Below are positions 44,497 through 56,510 of a DNA stretch of 64,000 bases, in pieces. Position numbers and translations under genes: made by a program. The stretch is from positions 14,514,501-14,578,500 of the forward strand of contig JAPWDM010000012.1 of NCBI GenBank assembly GCA_035578155.1, written 5' to 3'. Source of the DNA: Brachynemurus nebulosus (lineage: Eukaryota > Arthropoda > Insecta > Neuroptera > Myrmeleontidae). Within the stretch, counting starts at the first letter, position 1, and each line of letters starts with the position of its first letter. The notes under the pieces are model-generated. The model worked only from the letters and a program-made list of their open reading frames with translations. It was not told where the DNA came from and ran no database searches.

Positions 44497-46488
44497 CCCT
44501 AGAATCATACGTTGGTTTACGAGAAACGTTAATCATACATCGGCGTCAATTTGAGGAATGGACTTTTTACGGAGAGTTTTAGAGTTTATTTGCAAAAAAC
44601 ATTTTTTTTTACAAAACAATACTACAAAAGCGAACAAAATAGTTAAAAAAAATTGCATTTGGAAAAGTTTTTTAATATAAATATTTATTATTTTTTTAAA
44701 TTTTTTTATGAAAGCATATTTTAATTACAAAAATTAAAAAATAGATAAATACATCAATTGTATCATAAGACATGTCTTTCAAATAATTGACTTTTGAACT
44801 ATTATGAGTCGGTGGACATGTGTAACTTTACAGAATGCGAAATTTCTCTGTCACAAATATTCCCGTAGATATGTAATTATTAATTTTCTCATTAGGCACA
44901 TTTGTAAATTTTCTAAAATTTATTAGTATTTTTTCCAATAAGATCTCAAAAAATAATAAAATTAAAATATTTTCCACAAAAGAAATTGTTAATCATTTAT
45001 TAAGTCACTTGAGACGCATTCTTTAGTTTTTGATTCAATATATTAAAACTTCAGTATTATGTCGTCTCTATAAGTCAAGCAGCTGTAATCATCTCTCACA
45101 TTATCATTGAGTAAATTAATTATAACATCCATATCTTTAATAAATTTTAGAAAAATTAGGAAATCTTTCATATGTGAAGTACAAAATCTTTTACAAAGAA
45201 TATACGTTAATCATACATCGACGTCTAATTGACGCACACTATTTTAATATATACAAATTGACAGCAACTATAAACAAAATTAGTACGTTTGCTGTGTTAT
45301 CATAACAAATAAATTAGATACCAGAAGTTTCAGAACAGACAAGCAACGACAAGTTGTAGTACTGGAGCAGGTAGAGAGGTTCGTTCGTCATTTTGACGAG
45401 TAGGTACACTGAGAAAAAAATACGGTAATTTTTACGGAAATTTCAAGTAAAAAATTACGGAGCTCTCTGGTAGTGCGGGTATAAGTGACAGGCGAAGGGG
45501 AAAGTACGATGAATATAGTAAAAAATACTCTATGGCTCCTTAAAATTTGACTGCACAGTAAAAATTACACTGTGACTCCGTAAAAATTTCGGCGCTGTAC
45601 AGGAAAAATTCTACTCTCTTACCGTGTTATTTATAAGGTTTTTTTTTTTTATTTATTAATAAATAATTGAATTAAAATAGCTTAAAAAGATATTGATAGA
45701 AGGGTAAGGATTAAAATCAAATTATTAATATTGAAAAAATATTCTGTGGTTTTTTATGATTTGTAGAAAAACATGTTTCAATAAACATCAATACATATAA
45801 AAATCTTAATTGTTATATCTTAATTATTAGTTCTTTATCAATAATAAAATAATGCGATTTTCATGAAACACAAATAACAATTTTTTGTTTTAAATGTAAA
45901 GTCCATTAAATAGTTGATTATAACAAAAAACAGAAAAAAAATGATAACACTCATGGTACACATCACATACAAGGCACACACAACAATAAGTTAGTTGTCT
46001 GTTTGCAATAGAAGCCGTATTCAAAATGACCTGGGTTTGGTGCGGACAGTTACGCGTGCCAGAGAAGTTAGGTATGTGCTTGTACTCTAGCGTTACGTTG
46101 GTGAGATGCTTGTGTGAGAGAGATGCTGAAAGACAGGTTTCAAGGAGAAAATAGAGATAACAAATAGCGTCTACCCTGTAGCTGGGTAAAAATTACAATG
46201 TGGCTCCGTAAAAAAATCTATGTCTAGTATAATTTAACAAAAATTAAGTAAATTTTCTTGGTATCCACTTGAAATTTTACTAGCCCATCGAATTTTACGG
46301 AGCAGTATAGGAAAAATTTTCAAGCTGTACAGGAAAAATTTTCAAATGAATCATAAAAAATAATGTTTGAAAGGCATTTTTTATATTTTTGCTTGATAAT
46401 TTCCTACCGACTGGTCACTTGAGCCTGGTTTACCGGAGGCAGCTCTGTAATTTTTACTGTAATTTTTTCTCAGTGTATGATTCTAGGG
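44497..46488. mobile_element. piggyBac-like element, non-autonomous, with nested insertion
   Basis: CCCTAGAATCATAC and GTATGATTCTAGGG are perfect 14-bp inverted repeats inside a TTAA duplication (44493-96, 46489-92), the signature of piggyBac transposition. A direct repeat CGTTAATCATACATCGRCGT occurs at about 44528 and 45205. The right terminal repeat is interrupted by a TA element of about 1.07 kb. No transposase ORF remains. Confidence 0.85.
45407..46475. mobile_element. CACTGAG element nested in the piggyBac-like TIR
   Basis: Ends CACTGAGAAAAAAATACGG and the inverse (ending TTTTTTCTCAGTG) are flanked by TA on both sides (45405-06, 46476-77). Joining the flanks restores GGTATGATTCTAGGG at the end of the host element. 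Words such as TTACGGAG and CTGTACAGGAAAAATT are repeated inside. Superfamily unassigned; TA targeting suggests Tc1/mariner or a relative. Confidence 0.7.
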
Positions 46489-46492
46489 TTAA

Positions 46493-46984
46493 TTTTAAGT
46501 ACTACGTAGATGTTATGATTAGGACTTGAACTTCAACTAGATACAAAATAATTGCTTGAATAAGAACTTTTATTAGTTTTCACGATTATCTCAGACGTAA
46601 AATAACCGATCTTTATATCCACCTCGTTTCGGAAGAAATTTAATTCTTTTGTTTTAATTTTTATTAAAACTAACCCAAAAAATAAATTGACGAGCAAACA
46701 AAAGAAAAACGTCCTAGATCTCGGCTTATCGTAGGTCTCTGCTCAAAATCCTAGGACATGCCGAATCATTCCGGCAAAAAATCAAAATCCCTGCGAGGTG
46801 TCATAATTTTGCACGTTCTTTGATAACTGAAATCGTAATAAAGTCATTAAATATTTTTTCTTTGAACTTTCAATAACGCATTCGTTTATATACACGTGTT
46901 TTAAAAATATTTCAACTGTTTCCCATTCATAACCATCATGTACACGCATATACACAATTGTATAATATGTGGGTATGTTACTCA
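46493..46984. other. AT-rich sequence, nothing recognised
   Basis: A small inverted pair (CGTCCTAGATC / ATCCTAGGACAT) lies near 46711-46760. No gene is seen. Confidence 0.4.
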
Positions 46985-46988
46985 AACT

Positions 46989-47036
46989 GTGGTGGGGGTA
47001 GTGGTGGGGGTAGTGGTGGGGGTAGTAGTGGGGGTG
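46989..47036. repeat. G-rich minisatellite, GGTGGGGGTAGT x 4
   Basis: Four 12-bp units, the last slightly altered, give four or more GGGG runs within 50 bp. This is capable of forming a G-quadruplex. On the minus strand it reads as a Tyr-Pro-His-His peptide repeat within a short ORF, which is a by-product. Confidence 0.85.
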
Positions 47037-47490
47037 AGTATCTCTCAATAAAGTTGTTTCTACGTCTGCGGTATACAAAAAAAAAACTATATACATATGT
47101 ATTCATATAATATTTTTAATGTCTTTCATTGTTAATGTTTTCAGGCTCATATAACCGTTGTTATTGTATTCTATTTGGATACTATATTTCGCCTATCATT
47201 TTGCATTTCTGTTTCGCCTCGCTTTTTTGTCTGCCGCGCACAACATCGAAACAATTTATAAATTATATGCTGTAACTTCCGGTATAGTAACACTTTTTGT
47301 AAGATGTATAGGCAGAGTCGGATATATGAATGTATTCTATTAGGGGTTACATAATTCTTACTGTATAGATTGTTTCATTGAAAATATTCATATTGTGTTT
47401 TTTAGGGCGTCTGCCATATTTTTCTTTTTTGAAGATATTCTTCCGTATTGAAAAATGGGGATAAAATTTCTTTTTTATATACACCGTCGT
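47037..47490. other. AT-rich sequence, nothing recognised
   Basis: No gene or clear repeat is seen. Confidence 0.4.
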
Positions 47491-47495
47491 GTAAG

Positions 47496-47707
47496 GCAGG
47501 AACTCTCAAACTTGTTAGACCCGCGGCGCCCTTACACAGTGAAAAATTTGTGTTAAAATTAACACATTTCACATGTCCAGAATGGTCCACTCAATTTTTT
47601 GTGTTATTTTAACACAAAGCATATGTGTCAAATTTATACACAAGATTTGTGTCAATGATTTAGTACATAAGAGGACATAAATTTTGTGTTATTTTTTCAA
47701 ATTTATC
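47496..47707. repeat. hAT-terminus relic and partial CAGTGAAAAA element
   Basis: CAGGAACTCTCAAACTTGTT followed by CCCGCGGCGCCC resembles a hAT end. It is broken by CAGTGAAAAATTTGTGTT onward, which matches the first 170 bp of the element at 50481. Only one end of each is present. Confidence 0.5.
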
Positions 47708-48085
47708 AGAGTTAGTTGTTAAACTTTTTTGTTCAATATTTTACTTCCACTTAGGATACCTATTTGAAAATCGTCAAAAATTATAACGATATTATTATAA
47801 ATCAGACTCAAAGAACGCAAAGTAAGTCAGTGCTTTGTAAAAATTCTTATTTGTTTCCACATATATGTACCAAAATATATATAATAAAAAAGATGAGAGT
47901 AGTTCTTATTATTAAACAAAACCGAAAAATTATAAGTTTTTTCAGTTATTGACGAATATAGTTTTATTAAACGTTTAAAAATGAGACAATTTTCTTACAA
48001 TTTAAGGTTATTTTGTTACAGATTCAGTTAAAAAAAATCATGTAAGCTTACGAGATTGTAAATTATATAATACACCAAATTTTAC
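47708..48085. other. AT-rich sequence, nothing recognised
   Basis: A 62-codon plus-strand ORF has no family. Confidence 0.4.
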
Positions 48086-48440
48086 AAAAATCCGTTCAAC
48101 AGTTTTTGTCTAATGTGTGCACATGCTCAAAATGGTTTTCTTATTTTCCCGTGGGAATGAGAGTTTTTCTCGAAGTAAAAAGTATCTTAGATGTTGACTC
48201 AGGTAATAAGTTATCACCACACCAAATTTCCTAAAAACCCGTTCAATAGTTTTTGTGTAATCTGGGCACATGCTCAAAATGCTTTTTCTATTTTCCTAAG
48301 GGAATGAGACATTTTCCCCAAGTAAAAAGTATCTTAGATGTTAGCCCAAGTAATAAGTTATCACCATACCAAACTTCACTAAGATCCGTCCAGTAGTTTT
48401 AGCGTGATGCGTGAACAGACAGACAGACAGACAAAAATCT
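48086..48440. repeat. Tandem repeat, about 146 bp x 2.4, ending in (ACAG)n
   Basis: AAAATCCGTTCAACAGTTTT, GCACATGCTCAAAATG and AAAAAGTATCTTAGATGTT recur with a period of about 146 bp. The last partial unit runs into GTGATGCGTGAACAGACAGAC. This phrase is common at the ends of insect Helitron- or RTE-derived repeats. Confidence 0.7.
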
Positions 48441-48963
48441 TAAAAAACGCTGTTTTAATATCTACATCGATAACTATTTACAGTACGAGTATAATTTTCA
48501 AAAAATATTCCATGTACAAAAACGGTCTCGTTATAGTTTTACTATATGTATAGATGAGTAAAAAAAAAAAAAAACGAAAACAGTTTCACCGCTAATTTTT
48601 CCATTTTTCTCTATTATTTTATATTATTTTATCATATATAAATATTTATATATGTATATATGTACCTATGTATCAGTCCGATAACTCTCGAACGAAACAT
48701 TTGATTTTTATTAAATTTGGTGAAGGTTCGTTTGATATCCACAAAAATGGTATTTTGGGTATTTTTTATCAAAAAAATGAGTTTTTTAACATAATTTGCT
48801 ACAATTCAAGTCTTCCAAAAAATTTTTTAAGCCACGAAAGTTGCGAAAATTTACTGTGAAACCTGAATTTAAATTTGGGTGCGACACGCACGTGGATATA
48901 TTTTTTTAAAACCATACTTAAAACTACATCACTTCAGTTTATGATAAACGGTAATTACGTATA
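48441..48963. other. AT-rich sequence with a fragment of the GGAAATTC family
   Basis: TCCGATAACTCTCGAACGAA (48676 onward), after a short TATA-rich stretch, matches the middle of the 24891 and 36662 repeats. No gene is seen. Confidence 0.45.
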
Positions 48964-49847
48964 CTAGGGTATTTGAAAAGTTCGCGGCCTGACACATAAA
49001 TGGTCTTACAGGTATCGAATCCATATCATTCTTGACAAGTACTAACCTTCAAAAGACCACATATTAATTTTCTTAAAGATCTGTCAATCAGTTTGGTTTT
49101 TACAGCTGCATAAAGTGCACCATCGGTCGACTGTTACGATTTTGGACGCTTTGGTGCACTTCTACCCTTTGGAATCCATTGTTTTGAGAGGAAAAACGCC
49201 AAAAGAAACGAAGGATATTATGGTGAATCTGCTCCATCGAATACAATGGTTAAGAAGTGGATGCAACAATTTCGTATGGGTCATATGGACACGACTGATG
49301 CACCACGTTCGGGAAGGCCGTCAGACTCTGTGACCACACCCCAAATAATCGAAAAAATCGAGTTGCTTGTGATCGGAGATCGAAAATTAAAAGTTAGTGA
49401 GATAGCTGATATCGTAAAGATATCATGTGAACGTGTATTCAACATTTTACACCATGAGAAAGCTGTGCGCGCGTTGGTTGCCGCATTTGTTGACAGATTT
49501 TATCAAAAACTCGAACGAGTCACTGTTGCTGAGCAGAATCTGGGCATCATGCGATGTAATAGAACTGAGTTCTTTTGTCGATTCGTGACCGTTGATGAAA
49601 TATGGATACATCATTATATTCCCGAGACGCCGCAACAGTCAAAACAATCGATTCCAAAGGGTGGAGGTGGACCAAAGCATCCAAAATCGCAACAAGCAGT
49701 TTATACAGCTGTAAAAACTAAACTGATTGACAGATCTTGATGAAAATTAGTGTGTGGTCTTTTAAAGGTTAGCACTTGTCAAGAATGATATGAATTCGAT
49801 ACCTGTGACATCATTTATATGTCAGGCCGCGAACTTTTCAAAGAGCG
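48964..49847 (+). mobile_element. Broken mariner with about 143-bp terminal inverted repeats
   Basis: The ends (CTAGGGTATTTGAAAAGTTC and its diverged inverse) continue into inverted repeats of about 143 bp down to TTTACAGCTG, with TA on both sides. Mariner ends are usually 20-40 bp, so the long repeats are unusual. A truncated transposase lies inside. The two arms differ by about 10 percent by eye. Confidence 0.85.
49115..49738 (+). pseudogene. Mariner transposase, frameshifted and truncated
   Basis: A first frame holds an LRGKTPKETKDIMV segment (mariner HTH region). A frameshift near 49220 moves to GESAPSNTMVKKWMQQFRMG, then APRSGRPSDSVTTPQIIEKI. VTVDEIWIHHYIPETPQQSK carries the first catalytic Asp in its usual TVDE-W-H-Y setting. 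The sequence then breaks off after IPKGGGGPKHPK, without the second and third Asp. The middle (49465-49560) is also poorly conserved. A functional product is not possible. Confidence 0.85.
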
Positions 49848-50358
49848 TATAAAATATTTAAATTTGTGGTTACATTACCATTCTGGATTTACAATTTTAA
49901 CCGAAAAATTTCAATTGTATAGTTAAACTTTTCATATTATTAATTTTATTAAACTCTATATTTTATAAACGAACAAAAACATTAATAAAATAGTTAAAAC
50001 GTAAAATATGTAATATTAATAAATGTTTAAAGCGTAATAAATGTTAACTATTATGGATAATTAGTGAAACCAATAAAATTATTGGTAAATGGTAATTTTA
50101 GAGTGATTTTCCATTTTGTACTATAAATATGAAAATTGTAGGATTGTTGTAAGTTTTTTTCGTAAAATACAAAACGCAAAAAATAATTTTATCATTTATT
50201 CAGTTATAATAAATATAAACATTAAATTTTTATCGAAAATATTAATAGTGTTGTAAAACCTGAGTGTGATATGAATAACTATGTCTCTATGCAAACTATA
50301 TGCGCAATGACCGTGTGTCAAAATGTATGCGTGTCGGTTGTGGAAATATTATATAAAT
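49848..50358. other. AT-rich sequence, nothing recognised
   Basis: No gene or clear repeat is seen. Confidence 0.4.
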
Positions 50359-52061
50359 TAGGGATGTTATGGATATGAAATTTCGGATACGGATACGAAT
50401 ATTTAAAAATATTTTTTTCGGTTTCGGTTACGGATACGTAATATATAATTAGGTATATGACATATTTCGGATCAAACAAACAGTGAAAAAATTTGTGTTA
50501 AAATTAACACATTTCGCATGTCCAGAACGGTCCATTCAATTTTTTGTGTTATTTTAACAGAAAGCATATGTGTCAAATCTTTACACAAGATTTTGTGTCA
50601 ATGATTTAACACACAAAAGGACATACATTTTGTGTTAATTTTACACAATTACTTAGTTATAATTTTACCGCAATAGTGTGTAAAATTAACTGATTTAGAA
50701 TGTAGAAGTTTACTCAGTAAATGTGTTGGTATATTATTTTTTTAAGTTGGTATTTTTTTATTTATTTATTATATAAATAAAAGGAAATAGTAAAAAATAA
50801 TTTTTCAGTACTTAAACTTTCTTATGTAATATTTCTATAAAGTTGTGTTCTGATGAAAATAATGTTGAAGCAATACCTTAAATTGTGAAGATCGTTGTCA
50901 AACTGAACGTGGAAGGCAAAATGGAACGACTACTCTTCCTTTCTTACCCGATCTTCTTTGCCCTTTGAATGTGTTCTGGAAGGCCGAATATTCGATAATT
51001 TTTTAATTAATTGAAGTAAATTCTGCAAAAAAAGAAAAAAATTCAATCTCTAATATTTTTAATTAACTTACTAATATTTAATATCTAAACGATTTAAACC
51101 AATTTAACCTAAGGAATACGCTTTTGATTTTAAAATATTCCGTCTGCTTCTATATATAGATATATTTCTGTTGAACGCACGTCGCACAGTGTCCAATAGT
51201 GCAATGATTATTGCAATGATCCTATACCGATGGGACCGATGGTATCAGTTACCACTACCCCCGCTCTTATAACTAAAGCAATAGATGCGAGCGAAACCAG
51301 TTTACTGGTGTTGTAAATACACAAATAAGTGTATTTATGACATTGTTTCGTATTTTACACAAACATTATGTTATTTGTGTGTTGTTCAAAACAGATTAAC
51401 ATTTCAATTCTGTTAAATCAAAATTTTTGTTAATATTTTCATTTAACACAAATACTAAATGTTACATTAACACAGGGTTGGGTTACTTATTTAACACGAA
51501 AATTTTAACCACTAGTTTTCTTTTACGCGGAACATAAATTTTTTCACTGTGCAGCATTCGTGTTTTGTGTATGCAGGTATATCGCACTTGATGTGATTAA
51601 TATGAATAAAAACGAATAGATATTTTGATAAGACATACGTACCTATTTATACAACTCACACATATTATCTGTCTATCTGCCTGCATATACAAAACACGAT
51701 GTTGTTTGATTCGACAAATGTCCGATACCTAGTAATAATATCGGAAAATGTTTCGGATACGGTTATGGTTACGGATAATTGCTTATAGTGAAATTTTTTT
51801 TTAGTAAAATGGAGGAAATTTTACTCCAAAAAGTTTTGCATTAAACACAAATCGACGGAAATCTATTAAAAGAAACACATGCAGCAAAAACTTGCTTCGA
51901 TTTAATCTCTACTCAGTTTTTCAACAGCAGTTGTCTTTTATTATCCGAAACAAATTCGAAACTTTTATTATCGGATACGGTTTCGGTGGTTTCGGATATT
52001 TAATTAATTGGGATATCCAGTAGTTTCAGTTACGGTTACAGATATCCATATAACATCCCTA
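50359..52061. mobile_element. hAT-type element with GGATACGG repeats and a nested element
   Basis: Ends TAGGGATGTTATGGATAT and ATATCCATATAACATCCCTA are inverted and bounded by a perfect 8-bp duplication ATATAAAT (50351-58, 52062-69). Both subterminal regions are rich in TTTCGGATACGG and GGTTACGGATA words. A separate element of about 1.07 kb sits at 50481-51549. No transposase. Confidence 0.88.
50481..51549. mobile_element. CAGTGAAAAA element nested in the hAT
   Basis: Ends CAGTGAAAAAATTTGTGTT and AAATTTTTTCACTG are inverted. The interior is rich in AACACAAA/TTTGTGTT words, many as small palindromes. The left 170 bp recur at 47537. No duplication of the flanks could be called. CAGTG ends suggest hAT, but this is unproven. 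Confidence 0.6.
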
Positions 52062-52069
52062 ATATAAAT

Positions 52070-53495
52070 AGTTTAATTTCGTGATGAGCATAGTAACAAG
52101 AGAATTACTTAAAATTAAAAAATACTTATGGCATTATTCTGATGGAACGATTCAAAATCTGGCTCAAAGAAATTAAATCTTGTTTCTTTGTGGTTTATCC
52201 TCAAAATTTCATACGGAACGAAACTGTGCTGTATGATAGAGGTAGGTCATCTACTGGCATTGAGTGGAACAATTATTATTTAGAAAGAATTTTAAATCGA
52301 TTTCAATTTTTGGAAAAATTTATTAGATTTAGGCACTTATTAACTTCCCATAGGAAGTTATTGTAATGGGTCCGATTTTATGAATCGCTAATTTTGACAT
52401 ATCTCCACGTTTCAAGGTCACTAGAATCCGAATCCATCGTTTTAGCGTGATGTCTGTGTGTGCGTTCGTTAGTTCGCTCGTTCGTCAATTTTTTTTCGTC
52501 TCGGATATCTCGAGGACAAATGATGATATCAACTAATTTCATTAGATGCGTAATCAAAAAATGAAGACTGGATAAAGTTTTCAGCAAATTCGGATTAGCG
52601 GTTTGTTTTTTGTGATAAAAAAACGGAATTAACTTCATTAAGATAACATAGATTATATGGATTTTTTACCATAACGTTATTATATAATGGCTTAAGAACC
52701 TTCCTTGATGTTAAAAACGCCAGTATTTTATTATAAAATTTTTAACAAAAAAAGAACGAAGTAAGAAACTTTTTTTGAAGTATATTTTGTCTCGCATATC
52801 TTGAGAACAAATGATGTTATAATTTGTTTGATAAGGGTGGAGCCTCCACCCTCTGGTACAGAAGGCGAAGCCACCGGTATGGTGCAAGGGGCAAAGCCTC
52901 AATCGGCGGCCCGGGGGAGGAGTCGCCTGAAATGAAAAAAGAATTATTTATGTACAGTAGTCTCTAGTCTTTAAGGACACCCAATGGGAAGTTGACAGTG
53001 TGGGTAGACCTGTCCCCCAAATTTTTTTTGTTACAGATTATATTTTTTGCTTTTCTTTTTCTGAATTATTTGATATTTATTTCGACTGAAACTTGAAAGG
53101 AATTTTCCTAATTAAGTTTTATTTGGAAAATTTTTATTAACCATTTCGTATACTGTTAGCTATTTTAATTATCCCATTTCTCTCTAGAGCTTTTCATTTA
53201 AACACATGAATAGGGCAATAATGACGGTCTAAATTTTCATTTTCTACTGTGTTTTCATTTATTATTCTATTTCGTACAAGAAATACGTTAATATTCATTT
53301 TAATTAGTTTAAATCGAAATAGATTGAATAATTCCAAATTACTGATATAAAATTTGAAGGTCAAGAAGAGATTTTATTTCAAGTGAGTCATATTGTGCAC
53401 GGTTTGTTTAATAAGTAATTTAACCTTATCACTTTCAAGAAAGTTCGTATGAGTGATCATACAATGTGGAAAAGTTATCTAATCATTGGGAAATA
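52070..53495. other. Sequence with degenerate repeats, no supported gene
   Basis: CATAGGAAGTTATTGTAATG, GGTCCGATTTTATGAATC (52350 on) and GTGATGTCTGTGTGTGCGTT are a phrase common in insect repeats. A GC-richer patch at 52838-52922 (GGGTGGAGCCTCCACCCTC hairpin, GGCGAAGCC words) follows. A 74-codon plus-strand ORF (52142-52366) shows no family. Confidence 0.4.
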
Positions 53496-53499
53496 TTAA

Positions 53500-54186
53500 G
53501 GGGAGATTATTATTTTTATACAAATAAATATTTTATTGAAAAACATACAGCATTGTTTACATGTCTTGAGATTACAAAAAAAAAAATTTTTTAAAACAAA
53601 TTCAAAAATGAACAGAGGAGTATAAATGGCTTTGAAGTTGACACTGCGAGATTTTTCCAATTTGATGGTTTCTCGCGTTCTGAAATCCCCAGTGAACGAA
53701 AATAAAAAAAGTTAAGAATTTTCTAAAAATATAGTACATATTATACAGTTATGACACTAACTAGGATCTAAGAAAAAAATAAAAAAACCAGGGAAAAATC
53801 GTATTTTGAAAACAAATTTTTAAATTCACCGCTTTTTCTCGAATATAAACAGTATCGCCATTTTGAAAATATATTACGGAACCAAAAAATCCTAGTTCCT
53901 GCCAAAATGACGGTGTCGAGGAATAATATACATTCTGATTTATGTCGATATCTCAAATACTTTTTGAGATACATAAGGAACCATGTCGTAAAACGTACTT
54001 TTCGAAAAATAGCTTTTAATTTTTTTTTTTAAATTGAATTATAGTAAAGTGTGTACACTAAAATACCCATAACTTTTTCATTTTTAATTTTTTTACAATA
54101 AAATTTTAAGAAAATATTTCTAACACCTTAAGGAACGTAATTATGAAGAAAAAAAAATCGATTTCTTTTATTTTGCGAATCTCTCC
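53500..54186. mobile_element. TTAA-flanked MITE, GGGGAGATT type
   Basis: GGGGAGATT and AATCTCTCC are near-perfect short inverted ends inside TTAA on both sides (53496-99, 54187-90). This targeting is piggyBac-like. The ends resemble those at 58570. Non-coding. Confidence 0.55.
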
Positions 54187-55544
54187 TTAAATGAAATTGT
54201 ATTAAGTTAGTCCGTGAATGAAAAGGGAGCGGGGATGCAATACAAAATATAAAATTATAATAAATAAATTATAGAATTGTAAATATCCGTATAATCGTTT
54301 AAAAGTTGATTTGAATTATTTTTAGTGATTTCTATTGTCTCTAGAATTGTTAATTTTTGGCCTTTTTGGCTGGGTGAAAAATGTAACGCCCCTTTCTGGA
54401 GTGTGTTCCATGTCCATTAAATGCTTGGCGACGGCTGAATCGGATTTTTTTTTTATCCCTAACTAATCTTTTAATAACTGACTTCACCGTAGATTAATGT
54501 TCAAATATCTTACTTTCTCTAACTTTCAATTTTCATTATGCACTTTAATAGACATTTAAAAAAAGAAATTAAAAAAATCGCATAAAAAAGACCGCATAAA
54601 AAGAGTTTATACTGTATTTATTTGAAGTATTTCTTTAAACAAGCTATTATATAGTAAACACTGGGTATAATGTTTCTCTATGAATGAGGATATTCTTTCA
54701 TAACATCATATAAATTTGTTAACTATTCAAATTAAGTAAAATAGTCGTTATGAACAAAATGGTTTTTTGGTTCCATTGTTTTCAAATTTATTTCAAATGT
54801 TGAAAAATGAATATATATTTATGTATAGGGGAATATAATACACAGATACAATAAATTTGGGACCAGTGTTTATATACGCATATAAATTTTTTTTATTTCT
54901 TTCCATAGTCTGTATTGTTTGTAGTACATGTAAAAGATGAATAAATTAAGTTTTAGGAATTAACTCAAGTTGAAATGGAAAAGTTATTTTAATCTTTAAT
55001 AGGATAATTTATTTTCAGAAAAGTTTTGGTTTTTTTTTTTTTTTGTATTTATTTTTTCTAAGCTTAATTTATAATGGTATTTTAAAGTACAGGCTATTTT
55101 TAGATTTGTTGAGAATTATTTAAAAAAAATTTACAGAGCTATTAATTTATTTTGTATGAAAAATGTATTCAACATTTTGCTTATGCTTCGGGAACATGTT
55201 GCAACGAAAATCTCGTATGTAATCACATCTACTATCAGTTTGTTGTAAATGAAACACTTATGAAATTATTTCGGTGAAGTGGCCCAGTTATGGATGTGAG
55301 GTGTAACAAGTTGAATTTTGATCTAGGCGGGGAGGGGGGATAGGAGGAAACTTTTTAAGGGCAGTGTTCCTACCAAATTGATCTTAAAAGAATAAAATAA
55401 TTATTAAATTATTAACTTGTATCCAGGACCGAATTCAGGCATAGGATTTATGAAACCAAACCAATCCCCGAAAATACAGGGGGTAGCAGTCACAGAAAAT
55501 TTAAAAACCTACAACTTGCTGAGTAATGTTTTCTTCTTGTAAAA
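54187..55544. other. AT-rich sequence with a GCATAAAA repeat
   Basis: TATGCACTTTAATAGACA and AAAATCGCATAAAAAAGACC (54537-54610) match the repeat near 28390-28470. No gene is seen. Confidence 0.45.
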
Positions 55545-56510
55545 GGTCGGTTTTGGTGCTATTTTTTCTAACAGATAATGATTTTATACTATATTTGGGC
55601 CTATAATTGTTTAAATTTTAAATAAAATGTAAAATAAATATTCATTGGAAGAAGAATCATGTTTTCAACTTTTTCTCAAAGTCATTTTCGGGCACCTGGT
55701 CGGAACTTTTTATCTTTAAATTGTTTCAATTGAAAAATTTGGGCGAGGAAAAAAATTTTATTGAGTCCATACACGCAGGAATGGTAAGTTCGGCTTTTTT
55801 TCTAACAAATATTGATTTCGTAATAAATTTGGGTTTATAATTGTTTAGATTTTGGAATACAACATTTTGTGGGGATTTAAAGTTTAAATAAAATGTAAAA
55901 TCAATACTCACTGGAATATTTGATTCAAAATTTTGAAGGTGATCAAGTCAAGTTTCAAATAGTGATGAGCAAAATTAGTCTTGGTCTTGCATTTTTTGCA
56001 AGACCAAGACCAAGACCAAGATTGTGTATACCAAGAGCAAAATCAAGACCAAGACTATAAGTATGGCTGCAAGACCAGTACTAAGACTGAAGTGAGCAAG
56101 ACCAAAACAATAGCAAGAAAAAAGCAAGACTCTTCCTAAATTATTTAAATAGTTTGAAAGTATAATTAATACCGTAAAGAGAGAAAATTCTGATTTTAGA
56201 AGGAAAAAATTTACTAATAAAAAAATGCAAGAAAGTGCAAGATTCTTTAGCAATACCAAGACCAAGACCAATACCAAGACTGCATTTTGCAAGACCAAGA
56301 CCAAGACCAAGACCAAGACTCAAATTGCTCTAGCAAGACCAAGACCAAGACTGCTAAGTCTTGGTCTTGGTCTTGCATTTGCTTATCACTAGTTTCAAAT
56401 TTATTCTCAAAGTAATTTTCGGGCACCTGGTCGAAATTTTTTATCTTTAAATTATTTCAATTAAAAAATTTGGGCGAGGGGACAAATTTTTATTGAGCTA
56501 ATGTACACAG
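55545..56510. repeat. Tandem repeat, about 240 bp, interrupted by a hAT
   Basis: Words TTCTAACARATAWTGATTT, TATAATTGTTTARATTTT and TTTTCGGGCACCTGGTCG with AAAAAATTTGGGCGAGG recur at about 240-bp spacing. The second unit is split by the hAT at 55960-56391. Confidence 0.7.
55960..56391. mobile_element. hAT-type MITE with CAAGAC arrays
   Basis: TAGTGATGAGCAAA and TTTGCTTATCACTA are inverted ends bounded by a perfect 8-bp duplication GTTTCAAA (55952-59, 56392-99). Both ends are arrays of CAAGAC / GTCTTG, 25 or more copies in total, within only 432 bp. The minus-strand Val-Leu-rich ORF here is an effect of the array. Confidence 0.9.

Noticed and set aside
46782..47096. 104-codon minus-strand ORF with a Tyr-Pro-His-His repeat
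   Set aside because: The repeat is the complement of the G-rich minisatellite and there is no other support.
55975..56323. Val-Leu-rich 113-codon and Gly-Leu-rich minus-strand ORFs
   Set aside because: They are produced by the CAAGAC array of a hAT MITE with clear TSD.
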